From contig JALGAS010000004.1 of NCBI GenBank assembly GCA_023078685.1, forward strand, positions 248,001-312,000: 64,000 nucleotides of DNA, written 5' to 3'. The stretch is from Neopestalotiopsis rosae. Lineage: Eukaryota; Ascomycota; Sordariomycetes; Amphisphaeriales; Sporocadaceae. The position numbers and the translations under genes are program-made. Positions 1-11,110 of this stretch are shown one piece after another. The notes beneath the pieces are model-generated. The model saw nothing but the letters and a program-made list of their open reading frames with translations, ran no database searches and was not told where the DNA came from. Within the stretch, counting starts at the first letter, position 1, and each line of letters begins with the position of its first letter.

Positions 1-748
1 ACGAAACAGACTTGTAAACCTTTAGAGCAAGGGGAAAATGGGAATACAATTGCATGGGAAAGGGCGTATTAGGCACTATAGACACAAGGGCCGTACAAAT
101 GGTCTTAAATGTGTCGCTGGAACATTGGATGCACACATGATACCATGACCAGTCAAGAGATAATGAGGATAGTAATGAGGAATGACTTTGGGAATGAGGC
201 AAAAAGGGCGCAAACAGAGGAAATTCGCGAGAATTACCAACCACCTCGGTTAGGATTAAATTCTAATGATGTTTGTCTAAAACCTTAAATATAACATTTG
301 AATATCTACTTGCTCACTTGTGCTTGCAACTAAACATGGAATTCAAGGTTACACACTCTTCCAATTACATGTGCCAGGCAGCTATAACGAAGCTGCGAAA
401 TTGGCTATTGACTGTATTAAAAAGCTGCACAACCAATCAGATGACAAACAGTTCTATAATTGAGCAAATCCATCCGTATTCCGACTCGATGATATAATGG
501 GCAATGGGGGCTTATCGATAGACAATACCTCGTTTTTGGAGCGGGTCGAGCAGGCTAAAGAACTCCGATCTCGGTTGGTGGGGTTGAAGTAGTTGGGCAG
601 CTCGTTTGAATGCCAACCGAACGCGGGGCACGAAAGGCATCAAAATTCCAGAACGTGAATTGCTCCTAAACAAGCTCCTTTCCTTCTCGAAATCTGCCCA
701 GTTTTTCTATTCACTTATTGGCGCCCGGAAATCTCCAATTGGTTCATC
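1..748. other. Left edge and LEU2 5' region, no gene seen
   Basis: I see no supportable coding exon here. Two short open frames lack codon bias and family resemblance. The last 180 bases hold the LEU2 promoter and 5' leader, including a CCG-N4-CGG site listed separately. Confidence 0.5.
565..574 (+). promoter_or_regulatory. Candidate Leu3/LeuB binding site
   Basis: The sequence CCGATCTCGG fits the CCG-N4-CGG pattern bound by the zinc-cluster regulator Leu3 in yeast and LeuB in Aspergillus. It lies about 175 bases upstream of the LEU2 start, a sensible place for a leucine-pathway control site. The match is to a short degenerate motif, so chance occurrence is possible. Confidence 0.45.
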
Positions 749-2104
749 ATGTCTTCTCACAACATTGTCGTCTTTGGCGGTGACCACTGTGGTCCCGAGG
801 TGAGCTCTCTAATGGAACCCCCGGAACTTAATCGTTGAACTGTTTACTAACACCAGAGGAATAATAGGTCGTTGCCGAGGCCATCAAGGTAAAACAGAGA
901 CACAAAACTCAGAAGCAGGAATCTAGACACGCCTTGGCTAATCACAAAGAATAGGTGCTCAAGACAATTGAGAGCCACAGCTCCGACTCGGTCAAGTTCA
1001 ACCTCCAGGATCACCTTCTCGGCGGTGTAAGCTACTTTCCTTCTCTTTGTCTAGTATTCCCTACGCCTTGTACCGTGATTATCTTCCCATGATCATGTGC
1101 AGGGGACTTCGTATCATGGCTGCTAACATGTCATCTCTTCCAAGTGCTCAATCAATGCCTCGGGTGTCCCCCTGACTGACGAGGCTCTGACCGCAGCCAA
1201 GAACGCCGATGCCGTCCTGCTCGGCGCCATCGGAGGTCCTGAATGGGGCACCGGCGCCGTGCGACCAGAGCAGGGTCTGCTCAAGCTCCGCAAGGAGATG
1301 GGCACCTACGGTAACCTGCGCCCCTGCAGCTTCGCCTCGGACGCCCTCGTCGACTACTCGCCCCTCAAGGCCGACATCTGCCGCGGCACCGATTTCACCG
1401 TCGTGCGCGAGCTGACGGGCGGCATCTACTTTGGCGAGCGCAAGGAGGACAATGGCGACGGCAACGCCTGGGACACGGAGCCCTACAGCCGCGCCGAGGT
1501 GGAGCGCATCACACGTCTGGCCGCCAACCTGGCGCTCGCCCGCGACCCCCCAGCGAAGGTCTGGAGTTTGGACAAGGCCAACGTCCTGGCCACGTCGCGC
1601 CTGTGGCGCAAGGTCGTCTCCGAGGTCATGGCCAACGAGTACCCCCAGCTCCAGCTCGAGCACCAGCTCATTGACTCCGCCGCCATGCTTATGGTCAAGA
1701 GCCCCCGCGTGCTCAACGGTGTCGTTGTCACCAGCAACCTGTTTGGTGACATCATCAGCGACGAGGCCTCGGTTATCCCCGGCTCCATCGGTCTGCTGCC
1801 CAGTGCCTCCCTCAGCGGTATCCCCGACGGCAAGAGCCGCTGCAACGGCATCTACGAGCCCATCCACGGTTCGGCTCCCGATATTTCTGGCAAGGGTATT
1901 GTCAACCCCATTGGTACCATTCTGTCCGTCGCCATGATGTGCAGATACTCTCTCCGTCTGCCCAAGGAGGCCACCGCCATTGAGGAGGCCGTCCGCCGCG
2001 TCATTGACAACGGTGTCCGGACAAAGGACCTTGGTGGTTCGGCCGGTACCAAGGAGGTCGGTGACGCCATTATCGCCGAGCTGGTCAAGGTTCTCAAGGC
2101 TTAA
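749..2104 (+). CDS. LEU2: 3-isopropylmalate dehydrogenase
   Basis: The enzyme oxidatively decarboxylates 3-isopropylmalate to 2-oxoisocaproate, the third step of leucine synthesis, using NAD and a divalent metal. Four exons (749-799, 868-888, 955-1026, 1145-2104) join in frame to 367 residues, the usual length for the family. Visible motifs are the N-terminal GGDHCGPE nucleotide-binding start, [11 protein letters not shown], the [10 protein letters not shown] substrate loop, the [12 protein letters not shown] metal-binding region and the [11 protein letters not shown] cofactor loop. The start is the only ATG giving the conserved beta strand IVVFGG. Exon 2 is only 21 bases. The gene converges on the HET-domain gene downstream. 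The family call is very secure; the short-exon splice sites are read by eye. Confidence 0.96.
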
Positions 2105-2541
2105 GATGTTCTGAAAACTGATAAAAAGAAGGCAAAATTTCAGTGAGGGTAAAATTGTATCTAAAGCGCGTGTCTGTCAATATTTTTGTACAGTGGTTCG
2201 GATGCCATGAGACCATATATCCACCCAAAAATAAAAGTAAATTATGAGAAAACACTGTTTATGTTTAGCGCTCTCGATTCAACTCGTGTCTTATTTGGCA
2301 TCTTGACGAATAGCTATTTTGATAGCTTCCTTCCGCGTTCTAACTCTCAGCTCCGAAGTCAGTCGTAATTTTGGCTACATTTGCTTCATATTTATTGACA
2401 CAGGGACCTTTTTGATGCTCAATATATATAATTTCACATAATATGACTCAAATCCACACTGACCATAATTCTACATGATATGAATCAAATCCATACTGAC
2501 TATCATTATACCTATCGAAAACCACAGAGAAATGAAAAGTT
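2105..2541. other. Convergent 3' regions
   Basis: This AT-rich stretch lies between the stop codons of LEU2 and the HET-domain gene. It should hold both 3' untranslated regions and polyadenylation signals. No coding exon is seen. Confidence 0.5.
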
Positions 2542-4947
2542 CTATAACAAGCAAACATGCTCCCAACCGACGCCAGAGTTCGCTTTATTGAACTCTGACA
2601 AGTCCATAAGCCCAGGAACCACCGCAGGGCCAACCACATGGAATTTCCCTTCTCTGCCCTCAATCGGGCGTAGGATCATAGGAATGTCCATACCTTTGAG
2701 CCATACAAGCCTATCTCCCGCCGCTGTCTGGGACGGACCGGTGCCATAAAACCCTTCTACGGTAATGAAGGGAACTCTTCCACTGGCGGGTCTATAGCAG
2801 CGGGCCATGAATGACATCAAGTTGTCATCGCGACTGGTATCGAGAAAGAGCGGACTTTGTCCACAAGCTGGTGTCTTGCTTCGTTCAAGCCATCCTTGTA
2901 AGGCCTTGAAGTCCATCTCTCGATCCTGTCGTGACCTCAAGACTTTATACATCAAAATTTTGTAAGCTGAATCCATGTGTTGTATTTGGAAATTCTCAGG
3001 TTCACACGACATAGAATTTATGGTCTCAGAAACACAGCGAGCGAAGGATCTTAGCAGACTTTCAGACGCTTCGTCGTGTCCCTGACTCAAATTCGTGTTC
3101 TTTGTCATCTCTAGATCTGGGAGCGGTTCCCGGATGATGCCCTTCTGGATGGCTATCGTAGAAAGCTCATTTTCCGATATGACCAATTGTGGCGCAGAGT
3201 CTCTACTTTTGCGCAAATGGCCATGAGTGTAGATGAAGTCGGATTGCCTCCAGTTGTTCTCGTGACTTGATCTCCAATCTGGTACCCATGTCGGTACGTC
3301 TGGAAAGGCACCTGGCCCATCAACGTCGATCAGTAAATTGATGAATGTCGTATCTTGACGCAAAATGTTGATGAAAAGACTGCAGTACACTTTGCCCACA
3401 GACCCTTGGATTTCCGGCTGATTCAAAGACATCTGGATATCTAAGCTCTTAAAAACTTCGTGCAGCGCGAAAGCTTTGTCTGCAGGCTCAGTTGCCCTTC
3501 TTTCTCGCAATTCATAGACTAGACGAGCCAATAGTTGAGTCTGCGAATGGCTATCTCGGAAGTCATCGTCCCATCTATTGTAGTTCGGATAGAATAGCAT
3601 GCAAGTCAAGAGCGCTGCCGTGCTAGCAACGACGGACGTGATCACCCACTCAGTTTCGCCATGGCTAACAAAGACAAAAGCCACAACGCCAACAATTGGC
3701 AAGATAAGACACATGGAATGTAGGACTGCCAAAACCGACTGTATTTGACGACGTGGTTTGATGAAACGATTCTGATAATCTGCCACAGACCATCGCTGCC
3801 CATTTCCTTCAACATCAATGGCTGGCGAGGCATTAGCAACGTCGTTCATTGCAGCGGCTTGCCGATATGTATCCAGCCAAATCATATGCATGCCAGTCCA
3901 AATATGGAAGCATTGACCTAGTTCACGTTCCATACGAAGCGCTTTCCTCTTCTTGGCCGTGTCGCTCAACGCCCATTGAATAAGAAAATCGAAAAGCTTG
4001 AAGGCTCCGGCTCGAAATGGCGGGTCAAGGTCTTGGATACAGTCAAGTCCGTTTTGTAGATGTGACCAAGTAATATTTTTTTGCCCACATACTATCACAG
4101 GATTTGAAGAGAAAATGCCCTCTTGGTATGTCCAAGCTCGCTGGATCCACTCGTTGTCGAGTAACATTTTGAGATCTCGTGGGTTGAACAACTTTCGAAG
4201 TCGATGTGTTTTGTACCGCTGCAGGACTGCTTACCCGTTAGCGAGCTATTATTGATTGAATCATGCTGTAGCATACATACATGGAATCAGAGCTCGAGTA
4301 TAAGACGAGGTGACTGAACAAGCCAGCCGAATCATGTCAAGCCGGTACATGTCTAGATAACCAGTCTTGGGACGGTTGCCTTCCCAAGGTATTCCCGGTG
4401 TGTGAAGACGGAACTCCGAGGCCATTGCAAGGTATTCAATTGCCCTTTCGGTTTCAATGCTCCCAGGACCTAGCCAAATGTAGACTATCTGTGCAGATGC
4501 GTAAATATCGGTCATAAGCCTGATTTGCGAAATCTTTTCTTCTTCATTCTGCTGGTCAATACAGATCGAATCGACCCATATAGAAATTGACCCGTAAGTA
4601 TCGCGTATAGATGTCAAGGCATCGTAGCAGTTTCGAGTTACTCTGAGTACAAGACTGTTGCAATTAATGCTGTATTTTGTTGTCTCATTTGTTGATACAT
4701 CGTTTTCGTCGCTGTCCTTGCCCCAAGCATATGACAAAGCTGCAAAATCTGCATGATTGGAAAGTGCAACGACTTTGAGCTCTCCAGAAAGAGATGCTTC
4801 TGGTGTATCTTGTTTCGTTTTCAGATGAAGGACTCGAATTGAACGCTCCAACCGATGTAGGGGTAATGCCTCGTAGATATCGGAGTATCTGCCAGTATCG
4901 TTCTCGATGCCCACCCGAGATATCTCATCTTTCTGTCCTGCGGACAT
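2542..4947 (-). CDS. HET-domain (heterokaryon incompatibility) protein
   Basis: Exons 4947-4281 and 4226-2542 join in phase to 783 residues; the 54-base intron has a GCTAAC branch site just before its AG. The HET domain occupies roughly residues 65-270 and shows its diagnostic motifs: LSYAWG (71-76), WVDSICIDQQN (124-134), YIWLG (156-160) and, just past the intron, RAWTYQE. HET proteins trigger growth arrest or cell death when genetically different hyphae fuse, although most members have no tested role. The middle of the protein holds two hydrophobic stretches that look like membrane helices, which many HET proteins lack. The C-terminal half has no domain I recognise. The exact acceptor is inferred; an alternative six bases downstream would break the frame. 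Confidence 0.9.
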
Positions 4948-5541
4948 GATGCATTTTGCTGTGTAAGGTCGGAATCGAAGGCGTTTTGGGAAAGCAGAGC
5001 GTCAGTAGAAAGTCGCAACTAGGCTGCTAGGATTGGCCGATGCAATTCCCGTGCTTGCCTCAATTTTCACATTGCAGACGATGCCAGGCAATATAATGGG
5101 ATGAATAAGAGGAGAAGTTGAAAAGGAAGCTCAGCACTGCCACCTCTCCTCCAGGGCGGTGCCCGTGCTTGGATAGTCGCCAATAGGGCGGTGTAGACGT
5201 CCATCGTGGGCAATGGATGATGAAAAGCAATTGAAAAGCAATATATATATTTGAAAAGAAAATCTTTCCAAGGATCTGATGACCCTAGCAATAGGCAAAA
5301 CTGAAGGTCTTAATTGATTAGCTATGATTGGCCTAAATCTCAAAAGCAAGTTGCTGGTTTCGGCTTTTGGTGCTATGTACAATCCCCAGCCCCAAAGACC
5401 CTTGCAAAGCCTTGGAGATGACTAGGCAAGACTAGGCGATCGCAAGGCAATCTTTGTGTAGCCAGTGACGTGGGAAGTCGGGGAAGAGGTTTGCGAGCTG
5501 GCGCGCATCGGGCTAGTACCGGTGAGGCGTTGTTTGGAGCC
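4948..5541. other. HET promoter and P450 3' region
   Basis: This is the 5' flank of the HET gene and the 3' flank of the P450 gene, both on the minus strand. It contains an ATATATAT run near 5242. No coding exon is seen. Confidence 0.45.
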
Positions 5542-7557
5542 TCATTTTGCGTTCTCATTAATCCTCATCTTGACCTCCATTCCGTCCACTGGCTTGGCAG
5601 TGACCAGATCAGTCTGCATGATGTGTCAGTAAAAGTCCAGGGGAGGCCGACTTCCTTTCATGATGTTCAGACTTACAGTGAACAAGGTAGACTTGGTCTT
5701 GTAGTATCCCTTATCATCCAGAATGTGCTGTCCGTTCTCATCCGTCTCCAATTCGCCCAGACCGACCTTGACAAAGTCGAAACGTCTCGCGATACAAGCC
5801 AGAACAACCTTGGCCTCCATATTAGCTAGCTCGGAACCAGTGCATCGTCGGGGTCCACGCTCGTAGGGTCTCCAGCAGCTCTCGGGGATGTTGGCAGCCT
5901 CGGGTCCCAGCCATCGGTCGGGCACAAAGTCGTCCTTGGTCTCGCCAAAGATCTTGGGGTCGCGCTGGATAATGAGGGCTCGGGGAGTCAAGACGAGGCC
6001 GTCAACGACGAGCTTTTGTCCATCGGGCATGGTCAAAGTGGTGCCGGATCCCTGGGGTGCCAGTCGTGCCGTAGTTCCAGGGGGGTACAAGCGCAGGGTC
6101 TCCTTGATAATGGCATCCGTATCTGCGGTTCCATAATTAGCGGTCGACTCTTAAACCATATTCATCCGGGTCTACTCACACTTGAGACGGTTGAGCAGGT
6201 CGCTGTTACCAGGGGCCAACAATTGGTTAATAACACTTGATGGCTGGGGATCCTTTCCGAAAACCTCGTCGAGCTCATCCTTGAGGGCCTTCATGGCCTT
6301 CGGGCTCTTGCTCAGTTCGTAGAATGACCATTGCATGAGAATACTCGTTGTGTCGTGACCAGCAAAGAGGAAACCACGGCAGGTATCACTAGTCTGCTGG
6401 AGCATTTCTGGGGTCAGCTTTTCAATACCGTGCAAACTGAGGGTCGCCACGCTGCGAGATGCCGTGTTGTCGCCTGCAAGCAGCTTCTTGTGCTCCTTGA
6501 GGATGTTCTCCTTGAGGATGTTGTCGAGCTTCTTATCCAGGCTTCTAATCTTTCGCTCGTTCTCGGAAAAGTATCGGCGCATCCAGTGCTTGGTGAGATC
6601 TCTGGCGTTGTAAGCATTGGACAGGTCGCGGTAAGTTGTAAGCACAGGGCTCTGGTTGTCAGGAACCTGAGCGTTGAGATCCATATCAAAGGTGACAATT
6701 CCTATCGAAACAACATTAGTAATTGGATGTGTAGTTAGTCTCGCCTTCAAGACTTACCAATAACGTCGAAAGCCAAGTTGGTGGTCAACTCATCCAGGCG
6801 GAACTCCTCTCCAGTCTGGGCTCGCTTCTCAAGATGCTCAATGAAGAGCACCGACTTGTCCAAGATGACCTTGACCAAACTCAGAAGATGTTGAGGCTGG
6901 AAACCGGGGAGAATGCGCTTGCGAAGACCTTTCCACTCGTCGCCCTGTCATGTACACGGCGGTTAGCTATGCGGTCTATCATTAAGAATGCTGGCAGAAT
7001 TTCTCACATCAAGAGTGACGAGCGAACGAGATCCGACCAGAGGCGCCAAGTCTTGCATAGCCGGGTGCTTGGGGGTACTGGTGCTCCATTGCTTGGTAGC
7101 CCTCGTGACCTGCTCGGCGACGTTGTTGTCGAGAATGAACAGAATCAACAGAGGCTCCATGGGTCGCCAGTCCACCAGCAGGACCGGAGGGAAGCCGAGC
7201 TTTTCTGCTTGCTCATATAGGATGATGTCTAATCGAGAAACTGCGTCAGTGCGTGTTTTCCTGGAATCGTATAGTCGCCCTGTCCCAAACGGCTAAGCGC
7301 GCACATATGCGCCACTTTGCGACGAATTGGCAGAGTATATACATACCAAAAGACCTGCGAGGATCTCCCTCGCCTGCCGACTTCTCAATCCATGGCCAGT
7401 GACCGCGCTTCTCGTCCCTCGCCTCGGGCTGAGGAAAGTGAGCGTATTGCTTAAAGTCAATCTCGTTGGACTTGAACTTTCGCGCGACCAGAAAGCCGAT
7501 CAGCGGGATCAGCGCCAACAAGGCGGTTCGCCAGTGAAGGAGCAGGAGCTCAATCAT
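5542..7557 (-). CDS. Cytochrome P450 monooxygenase
   Basis: Six exons (7557-7347, 7228-7008, 6944-6758, 6701-6180, 6122-5677, 5613-5542) join in frame to 552 residues. The first 25 residues form a hydrophobic anchor, as in microsomal P450s of the endoplasmic reticulum. Visible motifs are the helix C WKGLR (148-152), the oxygen-binding AGHDTT (320-325), the ExxR pair ETLR (388-391) and the heme loop YERGPRRCTG (467-476) with C474 as the iron ligand. All key residues are present, so the enzyme should be active. The I-helix region and overall layout recall the CYP59 group around StcS, but I cannot assign a family or substrate by eye. No other secondary-metabolism core gene is adjacent. The last small exon adds a conserved-looking tail rich in V, M and K. 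Confidence 0.93.
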
Positions 7558-9160
7558 GGCTGCTACTCACTCGACTCGGACGCGGGGGCTCTCGAGGGGA
7601 GGGGGGTGGCAGGAGAGTGAGGAGGGAAACACACGAGAGAGTAGAGAGAGAAGAAGGGATCGTCAGGGCAGAAATTCTGCAGCGCAAGCTGGGTGGGCTG
7701 TTGATTTTAAAGTACGACCAGGTATGGCATCACAGGTCGGACAAGGGTCTGCCCGATTACACTAGGTTAGAAAAGTTCGAACAGCACATGGTAAAAGCCT
7801 GAAGAAGCCAAAGATGATATGGGCAGAGTGGAACACCAGCGACAGGCAGGGTATGCCAAGCTGACTGGAACAAGGATAGCAAGAGCTAAGTAAGGTAGAC
7901 CGACAGCAAGGAAAAAGCCGTTGCTAGAACCAGTGAGCCTCAGACGAGCAGACAGCTACCCGGTCATGAATAAGCCGATATCGTCAATGGTGGGTTGTAT
8001 TGGGGGAAAACTCGGTTCTGGCATTGCCAGTCGAGGTCATGCCTCCGATACCTCCCACTTACCATGGCTCCATTCGCCAAGACCCCATCGGCCATAGAAG
8101 CTGAATTCCTACTACGTAGCTCGTACTGGTTCAGAGTTCGATGGGGGACTTTTTCTTTGCTAGAGGGACAACGGCCGAGGAATGGCGCTGGTAGAAAAGA
8201 GGGCAAGAAAAAAAAAAGTCCTGGGGGTGGATTTGTCTTGAGTTTTTCTAAACGACCTGCCCACCTTGAAGTGTGTTCAAGGTACCTTTGATGCAACATT
8301 ATCTAATCTAATCCATCTGTCCATCTAATCTGATCCGCTGATAACGCCATGTCGCACCACCCACAACCGTCACGACCCCGGCCGCCCCCGCTCGCTATTA
8401 GGTAAAACGGGATGATCTGCACGAGTGCCGGGGGTCAGCAACAGGCTGGCCAGGACAAATTGTGAGAAATCACGATCGCTGATTGATCAGAATGCTGGCA
8501 GATCTCGTCCGAGGGGCCCTCACACCTTGGCATGTACCGAATACCCAAGGCGGGGACATCGAGGCATTTAAAAAGGTCTGGCCAGTCGGCGCCGCTCGTA
8601 AAACCGCGGGCGCCTGGCGCATGTGCGTCGTGTACCGAGAAGAGACCAGGTCTAATACGGTATCTTGACTGCTGATCCTTTCGTTGAACGTGAGAATTTC
8701 TTGAAATTTAGCATCAACTTGACTACATATGCCGTTTGAATGAGAAAGGTGCCATGGCAGACTGCAGAATGATCGTTTCGTATGAATGCCTGGAGATGGT
8801 AGCTGTAGGTTCTAGATTATTACTGGACAATGTATAAACGGACATTTTCCATCCAGTTAGGGCGGGAATCACTTCTATCAATCCTGCAGAATTACTACAC
8901 GATTGGCTCAGGAACACTTTTTATTATTTGGGCTGAGAGTTTGCAATGAATGAAACGATCGTAGCGCTGGATTTTCATGCTTGCCAACAACCTCGCCAGA
9001 TGCTTAAAAAGTGCTGGATAGGGAACCACTAACCAGATGAATATTTGATATACCAGGTCGTGTACGCTCATACGTGGAAGCTCTTCAACCTAGAGCACGA
9101 GGAAAATCACGATCCACGCCTTCAAAATGCACAGGACCTCCATTTCCACCACACTGAGCT
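7558..9160. other. 1.6-kb gene-free region
   Basis: It holds the P450 5' region (minus strand) and the 3' flank of the isoaspartate methyltransferase gene. There is a short A10 run near 8207 and a few degenerate ATCTAATC copies near 8300-8335. Short open frames on both strands show no family resemblance. Confidence 0.4.
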
Positions 9161-10051
9161 TCACTTCAGACCACGCACCTTTGCGCCTGGAGCGTCCGTC
9201 AAGGGCACATATCTGACGCCGTATAATTTCTTCTTGGTCACCTTGCCATCGCGGTCCTTGTCCACGGTCCAGATGAACTGGCCCCATCCATCTTTGTCTC
9301 CGACCGGAATGAACATGCGCCCGGGACTTCTCAGCTGATCGACCAGCTCCTGGTGCAGCTCAATGGCCGCCGCGCCGACATGAATGGCGTCCCAGCCCCC
9401 GTCCTGGCCCGCAGCTTCTCCCCCGACGCCCGGCTGCTCACCCCCGGGGCTCGCCTCTTCCGTCCAGCCCTTGCGGCCGTCGCCGACGCGGAACCGAACC
9501 CGCCCGCTCGACAGCAGCGCCCGGCCCTCGGGGGACTTGGCCATGTTGGCCTCGCCGAGGTCGCGCAATTCCTGAATGTGCTCGACGCCCACCACGACGC
9601 TGCCCTCGCCCGCCAGCTCCGCCAGCACGTGCGTCAGGTATCCCGAGCCGGACCCAATGTCCAGGATGCGCCGGGGCCGGCCGGGCACGCCCTGAGCATG
9701 GAGGTCCGCGAGCAGCTCGGCGTCTACCTTGGAGTCCTTGCGGCCGCCGACCGGGCCCAGGTCCTCGCCCTCTCCGTCCTTGAGTAGCTGCCCCGCCCCG
9801 CCGCCATCACTGCCCATGGGAACAATGTACTTGAGCAGGCTTTCGACGGCATTGGCGTGCATGTGCGGGGCCGAGATGGTGGCACTATGGCCGATAGACT
9901 GAGGTGAGTCTTCGTAGGGAAACCGGGGCGAGTAGTGGCCGCGGTCAACCTTGAGAAAAGCAGCCTTGACTACCGGCGAGGACAGGAGATTGTGCGCCCA
10001 CAGGTTCTCGACCAAGGTCTCATTGCTGGTGCCGCTGCTTCGCCACGCCAT
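9161..10051 (-). CDS. Protein-L-isoaspartate O-methyltransferase
   Basis: The enzyme methylates abnormal isoaspartyl residues from S-adenosylmethionine so that aged proteins can be repaired, normally in the cytosol. The intronless frame gives 296 residues. The start chosen is the ATG giving MAWRSSGTSN, the usual N terminus of the family; the frame stays open upstream but has only a GTG there. Visible motifs are the substrate-loop DSPQSIGHSATISAPHMHA and the SAM-binding ILDIGSGSGYLT, followed by the VVGVEHI strand and the IHVGAAA region. It is about 70 residues longer than bacterial or human forms because of two Gly/Glu/Asp-rich insertions, one before the SAM motif and one before the IHVGAAA region. 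The core motifs are intact, so function is likely conserved. Confidence 0.93.
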   Translation of the reverse strand: MAWRSSGTSNETLVENLWAHNLLSSPVVKAAFLKVDRGHYSPRFPYEDSPQSIGHSATISAPHMHANAVESLLKYIVPMGSDGGGAGQLLKDGEGEDLGPVGGRKDSKVDAELLADLHAQGVPGRPRRILDIGSGSGYLTHVLAELAGEGSVVVGVEHIQELRDLGEANMAKSPEGRALLSSGRVRFRVGDGRKGWTEEASPGGEQPGVGGEAAGQDGGWDAIHVGAAAIELHQELVDQLRSPGRMFIPVGDKDGWGQFIWTVDKDRDGKVTKKKLYGVRYVPLTDAPGAKVRGLK

Positions 10052-11110
10052 GTTGATGATTTGTTGTGACCAGCTGTGGCTCAAGCTGGTCCTAGAGCAA
10101 GTTGTCTTGTATAATGTTAATCGAGATCTAGGTGAGAGGGTGCCACAAAGGCGGTAACGAAAGCTATGCTTGAGTGACAGCTTGACCGATTCCGTCAACA
10201 CTATCGCGTAAGTACTTCTTTATGGATTTCACGTCGCGTTATCAGGTGCCGAACTGTAGGTATACGATTGGCAACCTTGATTCGCTTATTGGCTTTATCG
10301 AATGATTGTGGTGAAACAAGCGGAGTAGGTAACTTGAGGGGACTTGGTGAGGCTCATGCACAGTAATAATCAACGAGTCGTTGCTTCTCTAGCAAATGCC
10401 ACAATCGTCATGAAGCACTTATCAAATTGATTGGCAAGAATATTCGGATCTTGACCATTGATACTGCTGCTTGGAATGAGGTTGATGGAAGGTTGATGCG
10501 GAGTGTGGGGTAGCTTTCGTTGCCATCATATGGTGGATCACTTTCCATTAAATAGGCTCCTTGGGCTAACGAAACTCAATAACTGAAGGTATGAGGTCAC
10601 TCTTCCATTGTCCAGTAGTGAAGTACTTGGACGCTCTATTTTGTTAAGGAAGAAGTTACAAATGTGCCAGCATTAAAAGAGCACGCAAATCACATTGAGC
10701 ATCAAACAACCGGAGAGACTGACACGGGTTGTCCACTCCTGAATCCCAGGACAAAATTAGCATGATGCAGACATGGTTTGTTTGCCGACCTGGAGACTTC
10801 GCTGTGGCTAGCCAGAAAGTTTTATTACCACGTGAAGAGTGGTTATCACCATGACGACCAGATCAATAATATCGAGGCAAGTGAGAGGAAGAAATAGTGG
10901 TATGAAATCCCTGGGTGCATGTTGTTACTCTACCAAAAATCATTCATAGGAGATATCCTGTAAGTGCCACAAATTCCACAACTGTAATTACCAGCGAGGA
11001 TGTTCCTTGTTTTAAGGAGCTTAAGTCAATTACCACAAACGCCGTAGCCATGCCCAATTTTGAGAAAAAGGTTCCCCAGTCTCATCTCCGTTTCTCAACA
11101 GAGTCGGATA
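10052..11110. other. 1-kb gene-free region
   Basis: Promoter side of the isoaspartate methyltransferase gene and 3' flank of the Bsd2-like gene. I see no exon, repeat or RNA gene. Confidence 0.4.

Noticed and set aside
1148..1867. Long minus-strand open frame opposite LEU2
   Set aside because: It mirrors the GC-rich third positions of LEU2, has no domain, and LEU2 on the other strand is certain.
10052..10201. N-terminal extension of the isoaspartate methyltransferase
   Set aside because: It would need a GTG start; the ATG at 10051 gives the usual family N terminus.
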